Origin: SKW197 sp049970095
Lineage (GTDB): Archaea > Thermoplasmatota > Thermoplasmata > Lutacidiplasmatales > SKW197
NCBI GenBank assembly: GCA_049970095.1
Contig: JBMFNP010000059.1
Span: 1-9,643 of the forward strand
Length of the DNA stretch: 9,643 bases
Reading direction: 5' to 3'
Shown: piece by piece, positions 1-5,470 of the stretch
Position numbering within the stretch: the stretch's first letter is position 1
How the letters are laid out: each line of letters begins with the position of its first letter
The notes under the pieces: generated by a model
Database searches by the model: none
Told to the model about the DNA's origin: nothing
The model's input: only the letters and a program-made list of their open reading frames with translations
Program-made: the position numbers and the translations under genes

Positions 1-1112
1 GGGTAGCCTGAGATTATAACGCAGTCTAATGAACCGATATCTATTCCTAACTCTAGAGCATTAGTAGAGGTTACACCCATTAAAATCCCATTTTTAAAAT
101 TATTCTCTATTTCTCTCCTCTCCTCTGGGAGATAACCTGCTCTATATGCGGTAATTTTGTCCACAAGGTACGGTTCAGATTTTTTAAGTTCTGTTTTTGA
201 CCATAATGCGATTAATTCTGCCATTTTCCTTGAGACAGTAAAACACAGAGTCCGAAGATTATTCTTTACAAAAAACAAGAATAAATCTTTTGTCTCCTGA
301 TGGGCAGATCGTGTGCCAACCCCGTCAAAATAGGGATTATAGAAAATAAAGTATTTCTTTCCCTTGGGTGAGCCATCGTTAGCGATTAACTTGAAACTAA
401 GTCCCGTTAATTTTTCCCCAAACTCAATTGGATTAGCAAGTGTGGCTGTCGACAGGACAAATTGGGGCTTGGAGCCATAGAAGCTACATATCCTCCGTAA
501 CCTTCTAATTAAAAATGCTACATTTGAACCAAAAACACCTCTATATTGATGGGCTTCATCTATCACAACGAACTTCAAATTACTGAAGAACTTTTGCCAT
601 TTGTCATGCCGAGGTAAGACTTGATGAAGTTCATATGGATTACTTATTATTATTCTTGAATTCTCTCTAATTTTTGGTTTTTTATCGGGCGGTGTGTCAC
701 CATCATATACATTTGGATTTACCTTTATTTCGGTTAGGCTTTCAAACTCTTTTATTACTTTCAATTGATCATTGGAAAGCGCTTTTGTAGGATAAAGATA
801 AAGTGCAGTGGCGCTTTTGTCTTTTTCTAATTTCTCAAAGATGGGAATGTTGAAGGCAAGTGTTTTCCCCGACGCTGTGGGAGTTGTTATAATAACATTT
901 TTTCCTGCTCTCATGTGCTTAATAGTATCGCATTGATGTCTGTAGAGTTTGATACCCTTTTTGAGGAGATAATTCTTAATTTTAGGTGATAGTTCTTCTT
1001 TCAGTTCTCCGTAGATAGGTTCTTTAGGAGGCAGAGCCTCAACATGTGCTATTCGGTCCTTATATCGTTTTCCCCTTTTTAAGGCATTTATTGTTCTTTC
1101 TACCTCTACCAT
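1..1112 (-). CDS. DEAH-box helicase, MrfA/YprA (Hrq1)-like, 3' end outside window
   Basis: Superfamily 2 ATP-dependent helicase. The window holds the first 370 codons, read without frameshift; the gene runs off the left edge. Seen: a Q-motif-like LYRHQ at residues 56-60, Walker A TPTASGKT at 77-84, YPTKAL at about 107-112, Walker B DEAH at 185-188 followed by QYRGVFGS, motif III STAT at 221-224, and the start of RecA domain 2 with motif V TNALELGIDIG at 350-360. The lead-in AHVEALPPKEP, DEAHxYRG and NALELGIDIGSLD are typical of the YprA/Hrq1 group; the DUF1998-type C-terminus expected in this family would lie outside. In Bacillus subtilis the homologue MrfA works with the exonuclease MrfB in repair of mitomycin C lesions. 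The exonuclease-like gene lies 19 bases upstream on the same strand, so a joint repair role is inferred. The ATG start at 1112 has a GGGGTG site 8 bases upstream; an in-frame GTG at 1121 is an alternative. Confidence 0.9.
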   Translation of the reverse strand, partial: MVEVERTINALKRGKRYKDRIAHVEALPPKEPIYGELKEELSPKIKNYLLKKGIKLYRHQCDTIKHMRAGKNVIITTPTASGKTLAFNIPIFEKLEKDKSATALYLYPTKALSNDQLKVIKEFESLTEIKVNPNVYDGDTPPDKKPKIRENSRIIISNPYELHQVLPRHDKWQKFFSNLKFVVIDEAHQYRGVFGSNVAFLIRRLRRICSFYGSKPQFVLSTATLANPIEFGEKLTGLSFKLIANDGSPKGKKYFIFYNPYFDGVGTRSAHQETKDLFLFFVKNNLRTLCFTVSRKMAELIALWSKTELKKSEPYLVDKITAYRAGYLPEERREIENNFKNGILMGVTSTNALELGIDIGSLDCVIISGY

Positions 1113-1120
1113 GCTTACCA

Positions 1121-1126
1121 CACCCC
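1121..1126 (-). promoter_or_regulatory. Shine-Dalgarno-like site of the helicase gene
   Basis: The minus strand reads GGGGTG, a near match to the archaeal GGAGGTG consensus, 8 bases before the ATG at 1112. It lies in the 19-base gap after the exonuclease stop codon, which suggests a two-gene transcript with its own ribosome entry for the helicase. An out-of-frame ATG at 1128 overlaps the site but opens a frame of only about 22 codons. Confidence 0.5.
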
Positions 1127-1131
1127 ATTAA

Positions 1132-2445
1132 TTATCCATACGCTTCATGTAGTTTTGAAAAAATATTAGCAAGTGTAACTAAATCTTGTTTATTATGTTC
1201 AACTATTGGGATTAAAGGTCCTATGTTTTTGGTTTTCATATATGTCTCATAAAAATCTGGTATCAAAGCACTTGGTATATCATCTTTCCTTTCTATGGAT
1301 AGCAAATGCTTCTCTAAAGTGGTTAATCTACAATCGGGTAATTTCTCTCTCCAAGCCCGTCTTGAAAAGGGGAGGAGGTCAAAATGCGCTTTTTCAAGGT
1401 CTGCTTTCATTCTGTAGTATGCCATTCTTTCTTTTATGTATGGTATGTCAAAGTTTCGTCCGTTGAATGTGATGAAAGCACTATTTTCTCTCAAATGGGA
1501 TAACAAACCAGTTAGAGCTGCAGGCTCTTCGCTTATGTCGCGTAAGAGATATTGATTTATCAATATGTTATTGCCGGAAATCTGTGCTACACCAAACAGT
1601 ATGATCGGTCTAGTAAAAAGACCCAAAGTCTCTACATCCAAAATAAGAAAGTCTTCTTTTTCATGAAGACCTGAAGAATATAGAACTAGTGGATGGGACT
1701 TTGGAAGCCGATAACTAATCCAATCGACAATCTGGCAAGTATCACATTTATCAACGATCTCTAAAAACTTTTTCGCTTCAAAACCAAAACGAGAATGTCC
1801 CGTAAGATCCTCAATTGTTCTATATCCTTCGTCTTTTAGCTTACGTTCAGTTACTTCTCCTATCCCATAAATTAATTTTAAGTCAGATAGAATTTTCTCT
1901 CTTGCATCGCCAGGATTAATTATTTTTAGAGTTATCCTTTCTTGGTTTTTTATTTGATAGCATATCCCTTTTTCTGTATCAAGTTCTTCACCCTCGATTA
2001 CCTCTTCTAGTGCCTTTCCTTTATACTTTTTTAATAGCCTTTGTTTTAATTTTTGAGATTCTTGATACTCTTGAAAGTCCACACCAACCGAAAGTGAAGG
2101 GACAAACTCTTCAGAAATTTCTTTTTCGTGCTCAAAGATCTCGTATTCTTTAGCCTTATCTACAAGTTCTCTCAATCTTTTCGCTCCTCTATCAAATATT
2201 GTTTTATGTTTCTCTATTCTTGTATGTTCTACCTGACAACTGTCAACTTGTATTGTAACAATTTTACCACATTTTCCACATTGATATGTAATTTCCGTTA
2301 CTCCCCATTCACCAAAATCACCAGATAATTCCGCAGTCATATAATCTGCCATCTCTCCCTCAGTAAGTTCCTCAAAATCAACATCGGCCAATACATATTG
2401 GCGGTTTACTTCCATCATTTCAGTTTTGCACTTTTCGCATTTCAT
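1132..2445 (-). CDS. DEDD-type exonuclease, YprB/MrfB-like, with zinc ribbon and HhH region
   Basis: Predicted 437-residue 3'-5' exonuclease of the RNase_H_2 (YprB) family. Seen: N-terminal CxxC pairs C3/C6 and C56/C59 (zinc ribbon); a charged helical stretch at about 75-150; a helix-hairpin-helix-like segment IYGIGEVTERKLKDEGY at about 192-208; a further C234-x2-C237 pair; then the nuclease domain at about 265-435. Its acidic residues are visible as DVETLG (D270, E272), NGRNFD (D333) and HNKQDL (H417, D421), with SRRAW and a DDIP element between them as in YprB proteins. The family resemblance and the adjacent YprA/Hrq1-like helicase suggest an MrfAB-like DNA repair pair. The start at 2445 is chosen because GTGGGGGT lies 6 bases upstream; an in-frame ATG at 2478 sits inside the likely TATA box and is rejected. 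The nuclease domain is C-terminal with DNA-binding elements before it, an arrangement worth comparing with the Bacillus protein. Confidence 0.85.
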   Translation of the reverse strand: MKCEKCKTEMMEVNRQYVLADVDFEELTEGEMADYMTAELSGDFGEWGVTEITYQCGKCGKIVTIQVDSCQVEHTRIEKHKTIFDRGAKRLRELVDKAKEYEIFEHEKEISEEFVPSLSVGVDFQEYQESQKLKQRLLKKYKGKALEEVIEGEELDTEKGICYQIKNQERITLKIINPGDAREKILSDLKLIYGIGEVTERKLKDEGYRTIEDLTGHSRFGFEAKKFLEIVDKCDTCQIVDWISYRLPKSHPLVLYSSGLHEKEDFLILDVETLGLFTRPIILFGVAQISGNNILINQYLLRDISEEPAALTGLLSHLRENSAFITFNGRNFDIPYIKERMAYYRMKADLEKAHFDLLPFSRRAWREKLPDCRLTTLEKHLLSIERKDDIPSALIPDFYETYMKTKNIGPLIPIVEHNKQDLVTLANIFSKLHEAYG

Positions 2446-2451
2446 TTTTTT

Positions 2452-2459
2452 ACCCCCAC
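2452..2459 (-). promoter_or_regulatory. Shine-Dalgarno site deciding the exonuclease start
   Basis: The minus strand reads GTGGGGGT with a 6-base A-rich spacer to the ATG at 2445. This favours the internal methionine (protein start MKCEKCK) over the ATG at 2478, which has no such site. Confidence 0.55.
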
Positions 2460-2476
2460 TTATTATGCACGATGTC

Positions 2477-2487
2477 ATATATATAAT
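2477..2487 (-). promoter_or_regulatory. TATA box of the exonuclease-helicase unit
   Basis: The minus strand reads AATTATATATA, an excellent archaeal TATA element. Its centre is about 37 bases upstream of the chosen ATG at 2445, which would put transcription start near 2456-2458, roughly 12 bases before the ATG and just ahead of or at the ribosome site. No transcription data are available. Confidence 0.6.
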
Positions 2488-2503
2488 TTCACAGGTGAGG
2501 TGA

Positions 2504-2527
2504 GTGAATGTGAGAGCGCATATTCAC
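2504..2527. repeat. Inverted repeat upstream of the exonuclease promoter
   Basis: GTGAATGTG (2504-2512) and CATATTCAC (2519-2527) pair over 9 positions, one as G-T, around the 6-base loop AGAGCG. It begins 17 bases upstream of the TATA box of the exonuclease unit, a position suited to an activator or other regulator. GTGAG also occurs three times at 2495-2514. A function as an operator is inference. Confidence 0.45.
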
Positions 2528-2656
2528 ACTACTGGTTTGTTTTTTGTGGTCGTAAAAGTGATGCAAATCCTGCTCTAAATATTCAAATTTCATTGGTAAC
2601 ACGCTAACTGGTTGTTCCTCAATAAATTTGTTTTTAATAATTCCACATTTCTATAT

Positions 2657-2693
2657 CTCCATGGAGGGTGTTGTCATACACATTGTACCTCCA
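2657..2693. repeat. Palindrome and inverted repeat upstream of tRNA-Leu
   Basis: CTCCATGGAG at 2657-2666 is a perfect 10-base palindrome. Its TGGAGG (2662-2667) is repeated in inverse as CCTCCA (2688-2693) across a 20-base spacer. No T-run follows on either strand, so it does not look like a terminator. It lies about 21-57 bases upstream of the tRNA TATA-like element and may be a protein site; it may also be chance. Confidence 0.35.
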
Positions 2694-2713
2694 ATAAAAA
2701 ACCCCACCGTTAG

Positions 2714-2722
2714 TTTAATTAT
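2714..2722 (+). promoter_or_regulatory. TATA-like box of tRNA-Leu (and probably gcvT)
   Basis: TTTAATTAT is centred 29 bases before the first base of the mature tRNA, the distance expected for an archaeal TATA box with transcription starting at or just before the tRNA. The tRNA and the 16 bases after it contain no other candidate, so this is also the best promoter for gcvT. Confidence 0.5.
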
Positions 2723-2746
2723 CCTGATTTGCTTAACATCCTTTGG

Positions 2747-2831
2747 GCTGGGGTTGCCAAGTCTGGTCAAAGGCGGCAGACTCAAGATCTGCTCCCATAG
2801 GGGTTCCCAGGTTCAAATCCTGGCCCCAGCA
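2747..2831 (+). tRNA. tRNA-Leu (anticodon CAA)
   Basis: An 85-base class II tRNA with all arms visible. Acceptor GCTGGGG/CCCCAGC (7 pairs, discriminator A at 2831); T8 T9; D stem GCC/GGC around a GG-containing loop; anticodon stem GCAGA/TCTGC with loop CTCAAGA, giving anticodon CAA at 2783-2785 that reads UUG codons; a 14-base variable arm with CCC-ATA-GGG; T stem CCAGG/CCTGG around TTCAAAT. No intron and no encoded CCA, so CCA is added afterwards. The D-arm wording and the variable arm resemble archaeal leucine tRNAs. gcvT begins 16 bases after the discriminator base. Confidence 0.97.
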
Positions 2832-2835
2832 TTCC

Positions 2836-2844
2836 GAAGGTGAT
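2836..2844 (+). promoter_or_regulatory. Shine-Dalgarno site of gcvT
   Basis: GAAGGTGAT matches the archaeal consensus GGAGGTGAT at 8 of 9 positions and lies 3 bases before the ATG at 2848. It fixes the start of gcvT and rules out an in-frame ATG at 2743 that would read through the tRNA. If RNase Z cuts after 2831, the mRNA keeps a 16-base leader with this site intact. Confidence 0.8.
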
Positions 2845-2847
2845 AGA

Positions 2848-4023
2848 ATGAAAGAACTGAAAAAAACACCAATATATGAATGGCATGTAAAAAACGGGGC
2901 TAAGATGGTAGAATTTGCAGGATTTCAGATGCCTGTGCAATATAAAAGCATAATTCAGGAACATAAGGGTGTGAGAGAGAGCGTAGGAATTTTTGATGTT
3001 TCACACATGGGTGATTTCATAATTTATGGAAGGGATGCTGGGAATTACCTGAACAAACTCTGCACCAACAATTTTGTTACCTGCGAAATTGGAAAATGCA
3101 GATACACACATGTACTTAACGAGGAAGGGAAAATTCTGGATGACATGATTGGCTCAAGAATCGGTGAATACACTTATCTCTTTGTGCCCAACGCAGCAAC
3201 CACTGAAAAAATGTATAAGTGGTTCACAGCACACAAATCTGGCAATCTAGAAATTATAAATGCCTCAGATACGCTTGGATGCATTGCAATCCAGGGAAAA
3301 AATGCTCAGAAAGTTCTTACTAAACTCACCACATATCCCCTGGGAAATCTTGCATTTTTCAAGGCTAGTTTTATCAAACTTGACCTTACAGATATTCATT
3401 CCAGACACACACCAGCATTCAATTGTGCAGGAATATTGGAATTAGAACTACAGCATGGAAAGGCAATAAAAGATTTTGCAGAAGGGGAACTTTGTTTTGT
3501 TTCCAGAACAGGATACACTGGAGAGGATGGATTTGAAATTATTGCACATGCATCCATAACACTCAAGATCTGGGAAGCACTCATTGAGGCAGGAAAGGAG
3601 TTCAATATAATTCCAGTTGGTCTTGGAGCTAGGGATACACTGCGTCTTGAAAAAGGATTTCTGCTTTCTGGTCAGGATTTCCATGATGACAGAACAACTG
3701 TAGAGGCAAACGCAGAGTTTGGAGTAAAGTACGACCATGATTTTATAGGGAGGCAGGCACTGGAACAGCAGAAGGCAAGTGGGAAGTATGAGATTCTTGT
3801 GGGTATTTTGATGGAAGAGGGTGTGCCAAGACATGGGTGTGAGATCTACCATCAGGGAAAGAAAATCGGGAAAGTAACCTCTGGCACAATTTCTCCGATG
3901 CTCAACAAAGGAATTGCGCTGGGCTATGTATCCAAGGAGCATTCCCAACCTGGCACTGAATTGGAAATCAAAATCAGGGAAAAATTTTACAAGGGCAAGG
4001 TAGTAAAAATGCCGTTCGTGTAA
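2848..4023 (+). CDS. gcvT: Glycine cleavage system T-protein (aminomethyltransferase)
   Basis: 391-residue cytosolic enzyme that takes the aminomethyl group from lipoyl-GcvH, releases ammonia and forms 5,10-methylene-tetrahydrofolate. Seen: TPIYEWHVKNGAKMVEFAGFQMPVQY at the N-terminus (residues 7-32), GIFDVSHMGDF at 48-58, the conserved acidic pair D98/D99 in KILDDMIG, SRTGYTGEDGFE at 219-230, GLGARDTLRLE at 258-268 and VTSGTISPMLNKGIALGYV at 343-361. It is longer than the roughly 360-375 residues common for the family; the excess is mainly about 30 residues between AFFKAS (about 169-174) and CFVSRTGY (216-223). It follows tRNA-Leu closely on the same strand and ends 13 bases from the stop of gcvPB on the other strand, so the three glycine cleavage genes are in two converging transcripts. 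Identification is firm from motifs and neighbours. Confidence 0.97.
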   Translation: MKELKKTPIYEWHVKNGAKMVEFAGFQMPVQYKSIIQEHKGVRESVGIFDVSHMGDFIIYGRDAGNYLNKLCTNNFVTCEIGKCRYTHVLNEEGKILDDMIGSRIGEYTYLFVPNAATTEKMYKWFTAHKSGNLEIINASDTLGCIAIQGKNAQKVLTKLTTYPLGNLAFFKASFIKLDLTDIHSRHTPAFNCAGILELELQHGKAIKDFAEGELCFVSRTGYTGEDGFEIIAHASITLKIWEALIEAGKEFNIIPVGLGARDTLRLEKGFLLSGQDFHDDRTTVEANAEFGVKYDHDFIGRQALEQQKASGKYEILVGILMEEGVPRHGCEIYHQGKKIGKVTSGTISPMLNKGIALGYVSKEHSQPGTELEIKIREKFYKGKVVKMPFV

Positions 4024-4034
4024 TTTCGTGTAAT
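4015..4034. repeat. 10-base perfect tandem duplication at the gcvT stop
   Basis: TTCGTGTAAT occurs twice in direct succession (4015-4024, 4025-4034). The first copy encodes the last residues F-V and the TAA stop of gcvT; the second fills most of the 13-base gap to gcvPB. The duplication does not change the GcvT protein end. Confidence 0.8.
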
Positions 4035-4036
4035 TA

Positions 4037-5470
4037 TTATTCCTTCATCATTTTATATGATACCACTGCCCGCTTTGCAGCAAGCACCTCATCCACACGC
4101 CTCACTGCAGTATTATGGGGTGCGTTTTTGACCACATCAGGGTCCTCGTTAAGTATTGCTGAGAGTGCCTCGCAGAATCTGTCCATTTCCTCCTTGCCCT
4201 CTGTTTCTGTGGGCTCAATCATTATTGCCTCATCAACAAGATGCGGGAAGTAAATTGTAGGCGCATGGAAACCATAATCAAGCAACCTCTTTGCAACATC
4301 CAATGTCTTTAGTCCCCTCTTCTTCAACTCAATGCCACTGAGCACAAATTCATGTTTTCTCAGCTTTTTGTAAGGCATTGGAAAGATTTTTGAGAGTTTC
4401 GCAGCCATGTAATTTGAATTTAGCACAGCCCTCTCTGCAGCCTCTGTCAGCCCATTTCTTCCCATCCGCCTTATGTACACATATGCCCTTACCATCACCG
4501 CAAAATTTCCATAGAATTCACTCACCTTTCCTATGCTCTTTGGATACTCATATGAAAGTGTGTATTTCTCCCCATCCTTCACAACTCTTGGCACTGGGAG
4601 GAAGGGTTCAAGGAATTTTTTGACTCCCACGCCCCCAGCACCTGGACCACCACCACCATGGGGAGTACCAAATGTTTTGTGGAGATTGAAGTGCACTATA
4701 TCAAAGTTCATTTTGCCAGGCGAAGTTTTTCCCATGATTGCATTCAGGTTTGCACCATCGTAATATAGCAGTGCCCCTACATCATGGACAATTTTCGCAA
4801 TTTCTAGAATATTTTCCTCAAAGATGCCAAGGGTGTTAGGATTTGTAATCATGAATGCTGCAGTTTTTTCACTGAGTGCTGCCTTCAGCGCCTCAATATC
4901 AGCGCAACCCTCTTTTGAAGGAATTTCAATCACATTGAAACCAGCCATTGCAGCACTTGCAAGATTTGTGCCATGGGCAGTGTCCGGAACGATAACATCC
5001 TTTCTTGGCTCACCCATTTCCCTGAAATACTCCCGCACAATGCACATACCAGTGAATTCTCCATGTGCACCAGCAACTGGCTGGAGGGAGACTGCATCCA
5101 TATCTGAGATTTTGCACAGATATTCCTGGAGTTCATACATGATTTGCAGGGCACCCTGAACCGTATCCTCTGGTTGCATTGGATGAAGTAAGGCAACTCT
5201 TTCATGCTTACCAAGGCGCTCGCAGATTTTCTGGTTGTATTTCATTGTGCATGAGCCAAGCGGGTAGAACCCGGAATCTACACCATAATTCATTTCTGAG
5301 AGGCGGATAAAGTGCCGCACTACCTCCCCTTCCTGCAGGTTGGGAATTCCAACATCAGTTTCTCTCCTTAGCTCAGCTGGAAACTCAAAGTCAAATTCTG
5401 GCTCTACATCCTCCCTGCTATCCCTGTACTCAAAAATAAGTTTTTCATTGAATCTTGCCTGGCGATACAT
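4037..5470 (-). CDS. gcvPB: Glycine decarboxylase (P-protein) subunit 2
   Basis: 477-residue PLP-binding subunit of the split P-protein; with GcvPA it decarboxylates glycine and loads the aminomethyl group on lipoyl-GcvH. Seen: YPLGSCTMKYN at 69-79, VAGAHGEFTG at 132-141, PDTAHGTN at 162-169, ITNPNTLG at 208-215, YYDGAN at 236-241 (D238 expected to contact the PLP ring nitrogen), and FNLHKTFGTPHGGGGPG at 261-277, where K265 is the expected PLP Schiff-base lysine. Length and motif order match the two-subunit form found in archaea, Thermotoga and Bacillus, as opposed to the fused enzyme of about 950 residues. The ATG directly follows the TGA of gcvPA (TGA|ATG), and GGAGGTG lies 5 bases upstream inside the gcvPA end, so the two are translated from one mRNA and probably coupled. 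It converges with gcvT. Confidence 0.97.
   Translation of the reverse strand: MYRQARFNEKLIFEYRDSREDVEPEFDFEFPAELRRETDVGIPNLQEGEVVRHFIRLSEMNYGVDSGFYPLGSCTMKYNQKICERLGKHERVALLHPMQPEDTVQGALQIMYELQEYLCKISDMDAVSLQPVAGAHGEFTGMCIVREYFREMGEPRKDVIVPDTAHGTNLASAAMAGFNVIEIPSKEGCADIEALKAALSEKTAAFMITNPNTLGIFEENILEIAKIVHDVGALLYYDGANLNAIMGKTSPGKMNFDIVHFNLHKTFGTPHGGGGPGAGGVGVKKFLEPFLPVPRVVKDGEKYTLSYEYPKSIGKVSEFYGNFAVMVRAYVYIRRMGRNGLTEAAERAVLNSNYMAAKLSKIFPMPYKKLRKHEFVLSGIELKKRGLKTLDVAKRLLDYGFHAPTIYFPHLVDEAIMIEPTETEGKEEMDRFCEALSAILNEDPDVVKNAPHNTAVRRVDEVLAAKRAVVSYKMMKE

Larger units (their letters stand above)
2446..2746. other. Gene-free interval between divergent units
   Basis: About 300 bases, AT-rich, separating the minus-strand exonuclease start from the plus-strand tRNA-Leu. 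It holds the exonuclease promoter on the left, the likely tRNA promoter on the right, a hairpin-forming inverted repeat at 2504-2527 and a TGGAGG/CCTCCA repeat pair at 2662-2693. Short open frames across it run into the tRNA or lack a ribosome site; no protein gene can be supported. Confidence 0.7.

Noticed and set aside
2446..2478. Start of the exonuclease at the ATG at 2478
   Set aside because: That ATG lies inside the TATA box and has no ribosome site; the next ATG at 2445 has GTGGGGGT 6 bases upstream.
2743..2847. N-terminal extension of gcvT by 35 codons from an in-frame ATG at 2743
   Set aside because: It would be encoded by the tRNA-Leu gene; conserved GcvT sequence begins right after the ATG at 2848, which has its own Shine-Dalgarno site.
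3448..3948. 166-codon open frame opposite gcvT
   Set aside because: It lies wholly antisense to a well-conserved gene, shows no recognisable domain and has a composition expected of a shadow frame.
4824..5159. 111-codon plus-strand frame opposite gcvPB
   Set aside because: Antisense to conserved GcvPB sequence with no family features; the same applies to the plus-strand frames opposite gcvPA and the VWA gene.
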